From Arenicellaceae bacterium (GTDB taxonomy: Bacteria; Pseudomonadota; Gammaproteobacteria; Arenicellales; Arenicellaceae): 64,000 nt of DNA. Shown piece after piece: positions 9,153 through 17,923 of the stretch. Within the stretch, counting starts at the first letter, position 1. Every line of letters begins with the position of its first letter. Location: NCBI GenBank assembly GCA_029246505.1, contig JAQWNC010000009.1, positions 84,743-148,742 of the forward strand. Direction: 5' to 3'. A program made the translations under genes and the position numbers. The notes beneath the pieces were generated by a model that saw only the letters and a list, made by a program, of their open reading frames with translations, did no database searches and was not told the origin of the DNA.

Positions 9153-9581
9153 TTAGCTCATCTGGCGCTCTTTAATTTCGTTCAGAGTCTTACAGTCAAC
9201 GCACTGTTCGGCTGTTGGGCGAGCCTCTAGGCGGCGTATACCGATTTCCACGCCGCAACTCTCACACCAGCCGTAATCATTGTCATTAATTCTTAGAATA
9301 GTCTCGTCAATTTTTTTAAGTAATTTTCGCTCTCGATCTCGATTACGTAGTTCCAGAGACATATCGGTCTCCTGACTTGCGCGATCGTTTGGATCAGGGT
9401 GGTTTATATTTTCATCTTGTATGGTATGTAAAGTACGTAAAATATCGTCAACTAGGGTTTTGCGCCAAGCATTGAGAATAGCGCGAAAATGATTACACTG
9501 CTTTTCATTCATGTACTCTTCGGATTTCTTGGCGTTATACGGTGTTATGCCGTAGATCATTTTGTCTTCTGCTATCGCCAT
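9153..9581 (-). CDS. dksA: RNA polymerase-binding transcription factor DksA
   Basis: Secondary-channel regulator of RNA polymerase that acts with ppGpp on rRNA and amino-acid promoters. The coiled-coil tip keeps the two essential acidic residues, D63 and D66 in DPNDRASQE. The C4 zinc finger is C106/C109 (CESC) and C127/C130 (CVDC), with the conserved GVEIGIRRLEARPTAEQC between. The protein has 142 residues and closely matches canonical DksA from EEYMNEKQ on. The minus-strand ATG (9581-9579) has a strong AAGGGGG site about 10 nt upstream. It is monocistronic, with a terminator at 9035-9070. A smaller DksA-like paralogue is encoded at 21030. Confidence 0.97.
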   Translation of the reverse strand: MAIAEDKMIYGITPYNAKKSEEYMNEKQCNHFRAILNAWRKTLVDDILRTLHTIQDENINHPDPNDRASQETDMSLELRNRDRERKLLKKIDETILRINDNDYGWCESCGVEIGIRRLEARPTAEQCVDCKTLNEIKERQMS

Positions 9582-10084
9582 TTTGAGTTTGCCCCCTTAA
9601 ATCGTTTGGGTGTAATTTAGTAATCACATTGCTAGCATAAAGGCTTTCGATCACGCAGTTTTTACCTCTGGTTAGCAGATGCTAAATATTTGAATTATTT
9701 AATAAAAACTAATATGTTTTGGTTAATCGGGATAATGATTCGATACACTGAAAAAAATCAGGCGGACGGTATACTACAATCGATCTTTAGGCGCAAATTA
9801 AATGACAAATAATTTACCGCTGGGCGTTAAGACCTTAGTTATGTTTAGGGCAAGAATTTTTAGGGGTCTTCTATTGTTAGGTTGATTAGTGTTTTCGTTT
9901 TAGTCGATTGTTTATGCAGTGCAACCCATATAGAACATGGAGTTTGTGAGTAGACACGGTTAATCGACGCACTTTGATGTGGCTATTATTACATCATATG
10001 TAACGCCTAAACCTTGATGAAAAATGTTGTACTCCCGATGTGTTTATTAGAAGTAAAAATAGATTGGAATAAGCGTGCGTAAAT
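9582..10084. other. Gene-free stretch upstream of dksA
   Basis: About 500 bp, AT-rich by eye, between divergent dksA and a small membrane protein gene. I see no open frame of coding character, tRNA, inverted repeat or copy of the palindromic repeat found elsewhere. It presumably holds the dksA promoter and leader on the minus strand; no convincing -35/-10 pair was picked out. Confidence 0.5.
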
Positions 10085-10432
10085 ATGAGATTTGTTCAAT
10101 ACCTTATAGCTATAATTATTTTATTAACCGTTTTGGCGTGGGTTACCGGTTGGTTTGATGATTTGAATAAGCAGTCAGAAATCGATAACGTGATGAAGTC
10201 TGTTAAAAATGCAGCAACCTCCGCTGTCGATGCGGTTACAGAAAGTACCGCTAATGCGCTGGATGCTGTTGATGGTATGGCCTCTGATACCACCACAGGC
10301 ACTGGTGATAAGATTTCCAGGGCAATTGGTGGGGTGGAGGATGTAACTGAAGCGGTGGATAGTACTGTTGGGGGAGCGACTGAGGGTTTGGTTCGAGAAG
10401 AGCCGATACGACAGGCACAGAATAAGCTGTGA
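10085..10432 (+). CDS. Small single-pass membrane protein, function unknown
   Basis: A 115-residue protein that I do not recognise. It has one N-terminal transmembrane helix (about residues 4-23, YLIAIIILLTVLAWVTGWF) with almost no positive charge before it. A hydrophilic tail rich in Ala, Thr, Asp and Val follows (SAVDAVTESTANALDAVDG, VEDVTEAVDSTVGG), with loose repeats that could form an extended or coiled helix on the periplasmic side. There is no cysteine or enzymatic motif. It stands alone between dksA and a decayed gene. The ATG at 10085 lacks a strong ribosome-binding site. The codon pattern matches the neighbours, so it is probably a real gene. Confidence 0.6.
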   Translation: MRFVQYLIAIIILLTVLAWVTGWFDDLNKQSEIDNVMKSVKNAATSAVDAVTESTANALDAVDGMASDTTTGTGDKISRAIGGVEDVTEAVDSTVGGATEGLVREEPIRQAQNKL

Positions 10433-10466
10433 TCATTACTAAATAGCTATCTAAAGTAGTTAATAG

Positions 10467-11813
10467 TTATAGGCTTATTCGTTGTCCTGGTTTTGTCAGG
10501 TAAACATCTTTTGTTGTATTAAAAAAATAATTCTGCAGTTTTTTGCCAGATTCCGACTCTCCGTGCACAAGGTAAACAGGTGGTTTGTCTTTGATTGTTT
10601 TATACCAGCGAAGTAGGTCTTGTTGGTCACCATGGGCCGACCAGCCTCCTAAAGTGTGTACTGTTGCTGATACATTAATTTCTTCACTATGAATTTGTAC
10701 CGAACGATCATTATTGATTATTTTTTTTGCCTAGCGATCCACGCGCTTGTTAGCCAGTAAAACAATCTGTTTATTGTCGGTCGATAAACGTTATTTAAGG
10801 TGGTGCAATATGCGGCCGCCATTACACATACCACTGCCAGCTATTATGATTGCTCGTGAGGTAAGCCTATTTATGACCTTTGATTCTCCAGCTGTGCGAG
10901 TTAAACGAAGGTTAGGTAGTGCGAGCATTGCGTTAAATTTTGGCACTAAACGAGTGGTTTCGCCATCGTAAAAGTGTTCGCAATCCCAATATATTTCACT
11001 GGCACTGATTGCCATTGAGCTATCCAGAAAAATTCATCAGTTGTCTAACCCTCGTTTTTGATAGTTTAAACCAAGGTGATAGAGAATTTCCTGGCTTCTG
11101 CCAACGGCAAATACAGGCATTATGATATTTCCGTTTAATTTGTAAGCCTTAACAATAATTTCGCCCAACTCGGGCACAGTTTGATCGCGATTACGGTGAG
11201 ATCTATCTCCAGAGGTGCTTTCCATTAGTACAATATTGGTTTGTTCCGGTACAGAGGGATTATTAATTACAGGTGTGTCGTATTGTCCAAGGTCGCGGCT
11301 AAATAGTAGTCGTTTGTGCGGTTTTTACGCAATAAATGTTACTGAGACAGATACAGAGCCCATGATGTGTCCAGCGTCGTAAAAACAAACTTCAATGTTT
11401 GGAGCAGGTATAAATGATTTCGGTAACGATGACCTACTAGCTGACTAATTGCCTGAAATGAATCTTCCTTGGATTACAGTGGTTCAGTCTGCTCCCAGCG
11501 TGATATTGAGCCGCATCTTGCAGCAGCATATTACAAAGACTAGCCGAGGCATTGTGGGTGTGAATCGGCCCGCAGTAGCCACGCTTTACTAGTAAAGATA
11601 GGCGTCAGCTATGGTAAATATGGCGTGGCTCAGTATAACCGCATCAATTTCATCGACATAAAATGGAAATGGGTCGGCATTGCGAGTTACATCGGAACGG
11701 CGACCCTGGATCACGCCGTAGTCGAGCAGGATAGTATAGCCACCAGATCGTGCGATATGGCAGCTACCAGTAATTTCGCGAGCAGCGCCGAAAAATTCGA
11801 TTTCAGCCCTACG
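10467..11813 (-). pseudogene. Decayed MBL-fold RNA exonuclease (Cft2/CPSF-like)
   Basis: Read on the minus strand, a nearly full-length beta-CASP metallo-beta-lactamase of the bacterial Cft2/RNA-exonuclease family can be followed piecewise. In order: IEFFGAAREITGSCH; LLDYGVIQGRRSD; VILSHA; GYCGPIHTHNASASL; FYDAGHIMGSVSV; LLFSRDLGQYDTPV; IIMPVFAVGRSQEILYHL; IFLDSSMAISASEIY; AIIIAGSGMCNGGRI; TLGGWSAHGDQQDLLRWY; and PVYLVHGESESGKKL. In-frame stops lie at 11586-11591 (two), 11474-11476, 11325-11327, 11034-11039 (two), 10791-10793 and 10731-10733. There are frameshifts near 11480-11500 and near 11415. The HxHxDH zinc motif is lost (reads HAIFTIAD). This is clear decay rather than readthrough. Confidence 0.88.
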
Positions 11814-12034
11814 TTCTCTTTAAGTCAACGGTATCCAATAATTGAGCGATTACTATACAAGAGAATGCCATTAAATATATACAGCAGATCATATAGCTTC
11901 TACGCGAAGCATTAGAATTAGTGATCGAGGTCCCAATCAGTCAGAAAGACAGAAATTAGCACTTGGAATTAGACCGTATGTTCATTACTGCGGGCTACAA
12001 ATACTGAGATAAAAGATCGGATGCGCAAGTATTT

Positions 12035-12068
12035 GAGTCACAAAACTGTCATAAAGGCGAACTAGAAT
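12035..12068 (+). promoter_or_regulatory. Pho box and -10 of the pst operon
   Basis: Two PhoB half-sites with 11-bp periodicity, GAGTCAC (12035-12041) and CTGTCAT (12046-12052), are separated and followed by A-rich 4-mers. A -10-like TAGAAT lies at 12063-12068, 41 bp before the pstS GTG. This is the usual arrangement, with PhoB replacing the -35. The second half-site is perfect and the first matches the CTGTCAC consensus at 5 of 7 positions. Confidence 0.7.
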
Positions 12069-12108
12069 AAGAGCCTAATTTTTCTACCTCAATTTATTTG
12101 GAGCAAAC

Positions 12109-13212
12109 GTGAAAAAAGTAATATGTTCAGCGATTCTTGTCGCTTCTGTTCTAGCTGTATCGACTGTCGCAAGTGCGCGGGATTATATTTCAATTGTCGG
12201 CTCTTCTACGGTGTATCCATTTTCCACAGTAGTTGCGGAACGCTTCGGCAAGACTACAGATTTCGCTTCACCTAAAGTTGAGGCTACTGGATCCGGCGGG
12301 GGACTTAAGTTGTTTTGTTCAGGTGTTGGCGAGTCCACGCCAGATATGACGAATTCCTCTAGAGCGATTAAGTCTAGCGAAGTAGAGCTTTGTGCTAATA
12401 ACGGTGTAACACAAATCAAGGAAGTTTTGGTTGGCTATGATGGAATCGTTATTGCGAATGCTAATGAAGCTGCCGCATTTTCTCTAACTAGAAAGGATGT
12501 GTTTTTAGCGTTAGCGAAACAGACTCCTAATGCGAAAGGGAAGTTGGTTGATAACCCATACACTACCTGGGATGAAGTTAATTCCAGCTTGCCTGCGATT
12601 AAAATTGAAGTGCTAGGACCTCCTCCGACGTCCGGTACGCGAGATGCTTTTGTTGAGCTAGCGATGGAACCGGGCGCGGCGATGGTTGACTCATTGGCTC
12701 AACTTAAGTCGGCAAAAGCTGGGCCAGAAACCATGGGCATGCTGATGACATTGGGTATCGCCGCTGGCGTTGCTACTACTTATGAGGAAAAAAATGGCAA
12801 AGCACCTGCGGGTCTAAATATCTTTACTCAAGTTGCCCATGCGATTCGTGAAGATGGAGCGTTTATTGAAGCCGGAGAGAATGACAACTTGATCGTTCAA
12901 AAGTTGGTTGCGAACCCTTCTGCGTTAGGCATATTTGGGTTTAGCTTCCTTGAGGAGAACGCTGACAAAGTGAAAGGAGCCTTGATTGATGGAACTCCCC
13001 CTACATTTGAAGCTATTGCATCTAGTGAATACCCTGTGAGTCGCCCTTTGTATTTCTATGTTAAACAGGCGCATGTTGGTACCATTCTAGGAATGCAGGA
13101 ATATGTTGATCTTTTCCTAAGCGATGCGGCATCGGGTGAAGATGGGTTTTTACTTGACCGTGGATTGATTCCGGTTGATGCGGGAGAAACACGGGTTCAG
13201 ATCATCAAGTAA
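12109..13212 (+). CDS. pstS: Phosphate ABC transporter substrate-binding protein PstS
   Basis: Periplasmic phosphate-binding protein feeding the PstCAB importer. GTG start at 12109 with a GGAG site about 7 nt upstream; the signal peptide is about residues 1-23 (MKKVICSAILVASVLAVSTV, then ASA). Phosphate-binding loops are GSSTVYPF, TGSGGG, DMTNSSRAI and PPPTSGTRDAF. The protein has 367 residues and an inserted segment with a CSG...LCANNG cysteine pair. It is first in pstS-pstC-pstA-pstB-phoU. A weak TCCCC/GGGGA hairpin at 13242-13268, in the 180-bp gap to pstC, may lower downstream expression. Expected to be induced by phosphate starvation through the upstream Pho box. Confidence 0.94.
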   Translation: MKKVICSAILVASVLAVSTVASARDYISIVGSSTVYPFSTVVAERFGKTTDFASPKVEATGSGGGLKLFCSGVGESTPDMTNSSRAIKSSEVELCANNGVTQIKEVLVGYDGIVIANANEAAAFSLTRKDVFLALAKQTPNAKGKLVDNPYTTWDEVNSSLPAIKIEVLGPPPTSGTRDAFVELAMEPGAAMVDSLAQLKSAKAGPETMGMLMTLGIAAGVATTYEEKNGKAPAGLNIFTQVAHAIREDGAFIEAGENDNLIVQKLVANPSALGIFGFSFLEENADKVKGALIDGTPPTFEAIASSEYPVSRPLYFYVKQAHVGTILGMQEYVDLFLSDAASGEDGFLLDRGLIPVDAGETRVQIIK

Positions 13213-13392
13213 ATGCGGTTACTTTTGCAATCAAATAGAAATCCCCGTTTCACATAATTGATTGGGGACAATATGAAGAGTGGCTCGTTAGGAATAGCCA
13301 GGCGTTTTTTCAGCGAAATACACATTCATATTGAGCTGTTTTGATAACCAGATAAATTACGACAGTGTTAGAAATTTAGGGTAATTATTAGA

Positions 13393-14781
13393 ATGGACTT
13401 GTCAACATTGGTTCTTGTGTTAATTGCGGTCACCGTCGCCTCTTATTACGGAGGAGTGATGCGTTCTCAAGCACTTGCTGGACCGTTAGGCGGCATCAAG
13501 CATTTGGCAGCCTTGCCTTCATATTATGGCTTTATGGCAGTAATTTGGACGGTAGTACCTGCGCTAATTCTGCTCTTAATTTGGACCTTTACTGAGTCTT
13601 CGGTAATTGCCAATATGGTGATTGCCTTGATGCCGCCTGAAGCGGCTAATTTAGGTGAAGGTGAGCTTAGTTTGCTTTATAGCCGTGTTGGAAATGTGGC
13701 TTCCGGTATTATGGAGATGGATACGCTCGGTGAAGCCTACCGACCTGCAGTTGAGCGATTAGTAGAGTTGGATTCTTTCACCGCGCATTTTAAACCGTTA
13801 CTGGTAATTACTCTTGCCGTTACTGGTGCTTTGTTGGCTTTAAAAATGGCTAGCGCCAAGTGGAACGTACGCTATCCAGTAGAACGTACATTTAATATTT
13901 TGTTGTTTTTGTCTTCCGGGATAGCAGTATTGAGTACGGCTGGAATCATTTTTTCGGTGTTATTCGAATCAATACGATTTTTTCAACAGATACCGCTTTT
14001 TAACTTTTTGTTTGGCACAGAATGGAGCCCACAGATTGCTATTCGTGCCGATCAAGTTGGTGCATCAGGTGCTTTCGGTGTGGTTCCTTTGCTGGTGGGT
14101 ACGTTGCTCATATCAGCTATTGCGATGCTTGTGGCGGTGCCAACTGGATTAATGTCCGCGATTTACCTCGCTGAATATGCGAGCAAAAAAACCAGAGATA
14201 TCGTCAAGCCGTTGCTGGAGATACTTGCAGGTATTCCAACTATTGTTTATGGGTTTTTCGCTGCTATTACGGTTGCGCCTGCAATACGTAGAGCCGGAGA
14301 AAGTATTGGATTAGAAGTCGCCTCAGAAAGCGCGCTAGCAGCGGGACTAGTGATGGGAGTTATGATTATACCGTTTGTCTCGTCCTTATCTGATGACGTG
14401 ATTACGGCAGTACCTCAGAGTATGCGTGATGGCTCTTATGGTTTAGGGGCCACGCAATCTGAAACTATTCGTAAAGTGATATTTCCTGCTGCGCTGCCAG
14501 GAATTGTGGGAGGCGTGCTACTGGCGATATCGCGAGCAATTGGCGAGACAATGATCGTGGTTATGGCGGCTGGTTCGGTAGCGAATCTTAGCATTAATCC
14601 GTTGGAAGCAGTAACGACAGTAACCGTTCAAATTGTGACACTGCTAGTCGGCGATCAGGAGTTTGATAATGCCAAGACTTTAGCTGCTTTTGCATTAGGT
14701 CTAATTTTGTTTCTGATTACTCTAGGGCTTAATTTTATGGCTTTGCATATAGTTAAAAAATATCGCGAACAATATGACTAA
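13393..14781 (+). CDS. pstC: Phosphate ABC transporter permease PstC (long form)
   Basis: Inner-membrane permease subunit of the high-affinity phosphate importer. At 462 aa it is longer than the roughly 320-aa E. coli protein. The extra N-terminal part has three membrane segments (about 3-22, 47-68, 133-152) and a short loop. The conserved PstC core follows (about 175-460), with FLFGTEWSP, the permease coupling motif at about 270-385 (SMRDGSYGLGATQSETIRKV) and ISRAIGETMIVVMAAGS. Long PstC proteins are known in Pseudomonas and Vibrio relatives. pstA starts 55 bp downstream. Confidence 0.93.
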   Translation: MDLSTLVLVLIAVTVASYYGGVMRSQALAGPLGGIKHLAALPSYYGFMAVIWTVVPALILLLIWTFTESSVIANMVIALMPPEAANLGEGELSLLYSRVGNVASGIMEMDTLGEAYRPAVERLVELDSFTAHFKPLLVITLAVTGALLALKMASAKWNVRYPVERTFNILLFLSSGIAVLSTAGIIFSVLFESIRFFQQIPLFNFLFGTEWSPQIAIRADQVGASGAFGVVPLLVGTLLISAIAMLVAVPTGLMSAIYLAEYASKKTRDIVKPLLEILAGIPTIVYGFFAAITVAPAIRRAGESIGLEVASESALAAGLVMGVMIIPFVSSLSDDVITAVPQSMRDGSYGLGATQSETIRKVIFPAALPGIVGGVLLAISRAIGETMIVVMAAGSVANLSINPLEAVTTVTVQIVTLLVGDQEFDNAKTLAAFALGLILFLITLGLNFMALHIVKKYREQYD

Positions 14782-14836
14782 TATTGATAAATATTTCATT
14801 TGTAGTGGCGATATTGTCAAATTGGGACACACGTAA

Positions 14837-16108
14837 ATGAGCAATTTAATACGCGAGATGGTGCGTAGCAACCTTAAAAAGCGTTACCAGGCCGAACAAC
14901 GTTTTCGTTTGTATGGGTTGGCTTCGGTTGGCTTTGGCTTACTTTGTTTAGCGCTTCTATTTGCCGATATTATTTATAAAGGCGCTGGTGCGTTTCGTCA
15001 AACAGTTGTGGAAGTCGAATTATATTTCGATCCTGAGGTTTTGGGCTTGAACATCCCGGTCGAGACGGATCAAATTCGCTCTGCAAACTTCGATGGAGTC
15101 ATTCGATTAATGCTACGGGAACGGTTTCCAGAGGTGACGACGCGTGCTGATAGACGTGCTCTCTACGGGCTGTTAAGCGTTAATGCAGTATATGACCTTC
15201 AGGCCCTGGTAATGGCTAACCCTAAATTAATCGGACAATCTCGAAAAATTTGGCTGCTCGCTGATGATGACGTCGATATGTATTATAAATATGGCCGTGA
15301 AGGAGAGCAGGTTGGAAGATTGGCCGAGATTTCTCGTATTTGGGTGGAGCAGTTAGCTGATGATGGTGTTGTAAAAACACAATTTAATACCGGGTTTTTC
15401 ACTAATGGTGATTCTCGTGACCCTGAAATTTCTGGTGTGAAGGGCGCGGTTATGGGCTCCTTTTTTACGTTAATTGTAACTTTTATCATTTCATTTCCGA
15501 TCGGAGTCGCAGCGGCTATTTATATGGAAGAGTTCGCACCGAAGAATAAACTTACGGATTTCATCGAGGTTAATATAAATAACTTGGCAGCTGTGCCGTC
15601 TATTATTTTTGGTTTATTAGGTTTAGCCGTTTTCATCAATTTTTTTGGCGTGCCGAGGTCTGTGCCTTTGGTTGGAGGTTTAGTACTATCTTTAATGACG
15701 CTGCCAACGGTTATCATATCTAGTCGGGCTTCAATAACTGCCGTACCTCCATCAATCAGGGAAGCCGCGCTTGGCATTGGTGCGTCCAAAGTTCAGGTGG
15801 TATTGCACCATGTGCTTCCATTGGCAATACCGGGAATGTTAACTGGTGCAATTATCGGAATGGCGCGGGCCTTGGGCGAAACTGCCCCACTTTTAATGAT
15901 TGGAATGATTGCATTTATAATTGACCCACCATCTAGTGTATTGGATCCAGCTACGACCTTGCCGGTGCAGATATATTTATGGGCAGATAGTCCGGAGCGA
16001 GCTTTTACCGAGCGCACGTCTGCTGCAATTATGGTTTTGTTAGCTTTTCTTATTGTGATGAATAGTTTAGCTGTATGGTTGCGCCGTCGACTTGAAACTC
16101 GTTGGTAG
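14837..16108 (+). CDS. pstA: Phosphate ABC transporter permease PstA
   Basis: Second permease subunit of the Pst importer. At 423 aa it exceeds the roughly 296-aa E. coli PstA because of a periplasmic insertion (about residues 50-195) between the first membrane helix and the conserved core. The core carries GAVMGSFFTLIVTFIISFPI, MEEFAPKNKLTDFIEVNINN, PSIIFGLLG and the ATP-subunit coupling segment PPSIREAALGIGASKVQVV, then GMARALGETAPLLMIGM. It ends with a positively charged RRRLETRW tail. pstB follows after 41 bp. The large periplasmic insertion parallels the extended PstC, so the two probably co-evolved. Confidence 0.93.
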   Translation: MSNLIREMVRSNLKKRYQAEQRFRLYGLASVGFGLLCLALLFADIIYKGAGAFRQTVVEVELYFDPEVLGLNIPVETDQIRSANFDGVIRLMLRERFPEVTTRADRRALYGLLSVNAVYDLQALVMANPKLIGQSRKIWLLADDDVDMYYKYGREGEQVGRLAEISRIWVEQLADDGVVKTQFNTGFFTNGDSRDPEISGVKGAVMGSFFTLIVTFIISFPIGVAAAIYMEEFAPKNKLTDFIEVNINNLAAVPSIIFGLLGLAVFINFFGVPRSVPLVGGLVLSLMTLPTVIISSRASITAVPPSIREAALGIGASKVQVVLHHVLPLAIPGMLTGAIIGMARALGETAPLLMIGMIAFIIDPPSSVLDPATTLPVQIYLWADSPERAFTERTSAAIMVLLAFLIVMNSLAVWLRRRLETRW

Positions 16109-16149
16109 AAATATTTACGATACGGCCAGATTAGAATGAAGGGAAATAA

Positions 16150-17037
16150 ATGTTAGGTATAAACAAGATGGCTGGAGAAAATCGAACGCAAGAAAGTGCT
16201 GAACCGTTAGCTCCGGTTAATGTGCCAGGGCCGGAAACGATCAATGAGAACTACGAGACGGTAGGTTCTCCACTCGTTGACAATCCGCTGGTGAAGTGCA
16301 GAAATGTCAACGTTCATTATGGTGAAAAGCAGGCAATATTTAATGTAAACATCGATATAGCCAAAAATGAAGTAATCGCGATGATCGGCCCCTCGGGCTG
16401 TGGGAAATCAACTTTTCTGAGATGTATCAATCGTATGAATGATACGATTGATATTTGCCGAGTTAAGGGTGATATCGAATTAGAAGGACAAGATATCTAT
16501 AATCGATCAGTTGATGCGGTAGAGCTACGAGCGCGAGTTGGAATAGTTTTTCAGAAACCAAATCCCTTCCCAAAATCTATTTATGAGAATGTTGCCTACG
16601 GCCCTAGAATTCATGGGCTAGTTAATCGCAAATCGGATCTAGACGATATTGTCGAGAATAGCCTCAAGCGTGCTGGACTTTGGGACGAAGTGAAGGATGA
16701 TCTTGACAGTTCCGGAACGGGCTTGTCGGGCGGACAGCAGCAACGTCTTTGTATTGCCCGAACAATAGCCGTGAGCCCAGATATTATATTGATGGATGAG
16801 CCTTGCTCGGCGCTGGACCCAATAGCAACCGCGCGGATTGAACAGTTAATTGCTGATTTAAGTAAAAATTATACGATAGCTATCGTTACACACAGTATGC
16901 AGCAGGCCGCAAGAGTCTCTTCCAGAACGGCGTACTTTCATTTGGGTAAACTAATAGAAGTCGGTGAAACCGAAGTCATTTTTACCCGTCCACTGCATTC
17001 ACTTACAGAAGCTTACATCACCGGGAGGTTTGGTTAA
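16150..17037 (+). CDS. pstB: Phosphate ABC transporter ATP-binding protein PstB
   Basis: Cytoplasmic ATPase of the Pst importer. Walker A is GPSGCGKST (residues 80-88), the ABC signature is LSGGQQQR, and Walker B is [13 protein letters not shown]. The switch histidine lies in [14 protein letters not shown], and the Pst-specific [20 protein letters not shown] is present. The protein is 295 aa with an unconserved N-terminal extension of about 45 residues compared with E. coli PstB; in-frame ATGs are at 16150 and 16168. phoU begins 22 bp after the stop. The order pstSCAB-phoU is canonical. Confidence 0.95.
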   Translation: MLGINKMAGENRTQESAEPLAPVNVPGPETINENYETVGSPLVDNPLVKCRNVNVHYGEKQAIFNVNIDIAKNEVIAMIGPSGCGKSTFLRCINRMNDTIDICRVKGDIELEGQDIYNRSVDAVELRARVGIVFQKPNPFPKSIYENVAYGPRIHGLVNRKSDLDDIVENSLKRAGLWDEVKDDLDSSGTGLSGGQQQRLCIARTIAVSPDIILMDEPCSALDPIATARIEQLIADLSKNYTIAIVTHSMQQAARVSSRTAYFHLGKLIEVGETEVIFTRPLHSLTEAYITGRFG

Positions 17038-17059
17038 TAAGCCAAACTGGCAGATCGCT

Positions 17060-17761
17060 ATGAACGAAAATTTAAACTTACATAAGCACATCTCGAGTCA
17101 ATTTAATGATGACCTCGAGCGGGTAAAAACGAGCGTCCTTGCGATGGGTGGTTTGGTAGAGGCCCAAATAAATGATTCCATCACTGCCCTTATTGAAGGT
17201 GATTCTCGGCTGGCGCAAAAGGTGCGTGACAAAGAGCGGGCGATTAACTCTATGGAACTCGATATTGATGCAGAATGCGCGACTATTCTGGCATTAAGGC
17301 AGCCAGCCGCATCAGACTTGCGTATGTTGCTTGCAGCGCTTAAGTCGATTACTGATATCGAACGTATGGGCGATGAGGCTAAACATATCGCTTCTTTTGC
17401 ACTTAAGTTATCGGAAGACGGTGAAGCAGGAGCTGGGTATGAAGAGTTTGAAAAAATAGGTAAGCGGGTCCGTAAGATGACCAGTGATGCTTTCGATTCG
17501 TTTGCCAGGTTCGATGTAGAACTCGCCCGGTCTGTGGTTAATCAGGATAGAGGGGTCGATTCGGCTTATCATGCGGCAACCGAGAAATTATTGTCGAAAA
17601 TCTCAGATCACCCTGAGAATTTGGCACAAGATATGAACGTGATGTGGTCATTACGCTCTTTAGAGAGAATCGGCGACCACTGTATAAACATTGCTGAGTA
17701 TGTGATTTATTTGGTGGAGGGTGATGATGTTCGCCACTCTGGCTCTAAGGATAAGAAATAA
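17060..17761 (+). CDS. phoU: Phosphate-specific transport system accessory protein PhoU
   Basis: Negative modulator linking Pst transport to PhoR signalling. The ATG at 17060 is chosen because homology starts at LNLHKHISSQFNDDLERV. The frame is open further upstream, but that would overlap pstB by about 70 bp. The protein has 233 residues and two PhoU three-helix repeats, each with the E/D-rich metal-binding motif: ITDIERMGDEAKHIA (first) and LRSLERIGDHCINIAEYV (second). Last gene of the pst operon. It converges on phoR (minus strand) across a 150-bp gap holding a short GGCTAAAGCC hairpin without a T tract. Confidence 0.95.
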   Translation: MNENLNLHKHISSQFNDDLERVKTSVLAMGGLVEAQINDSITALIEGDSRLAQKVRDKERAINSMELDIDAECATILALRQPAASDLRMLLAALKSITDIERMGDEAKHIASFALKLSEDGEAGAGYEEFEKIGKRVRKMTSDAFDSFARFDVELARSVVNQDRGVDSAYHAATEKLLSKISDHPENLAQDMNVMWSLRSLERIGDHCINIAEYVIYLVEGDDVRHSGSKDKK

Positions 17762-17893
17762 GGAAAGTTTTTGTTCCGAAAAATTCACTTTTAGGGATGA
17801 AGGCTAAAGCCCAATAACAACGGTTCTGTCTTTGGGTCAGTTCTTCGTTCACCGACTATCCAAGCATTTGGTAAGGAGGTATAAGGAAAAGTA

Positions 17894-17923
17894 ATGGATA
17901 AATGGGACTACTTAGGCTTTTAG
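17894..17923 (+). other. Possible 9-codon ORF with strong ribosome-binding site
   Basis: ATG at 17894 opens a frame encoding MDKWDYLGF and then a TAG. It is preceded by AAGGAGGT (17873-17880) and a second AAGGAA (17883-17888). The frame overlaps the antisense 3' end of phoR. It may be the leftover 5' end of a lost gene or a chance match; no function is claimed. Confidence 0.25.

Noticed and set aside
10467..11813. Stop-codon readthrough or recoding of the nuclease
   Set aside because: Three different stop codons, frameshifts and loss of the zinc motif indicate decay rather than a recoded TGA.
11625..11915. 96-codon plus-strand frame over the start of the MBL nuclease remnant
   Set aside because: The opposite strand carries the recognisable nuclease N-terminus, so this is a shadow.
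17819..17853. Further copy of the palindromic repeat near TTTGGGTCAG
   Set aside because: Only the central CTTTGGG matches; the arms do not pair as in copies A-E.
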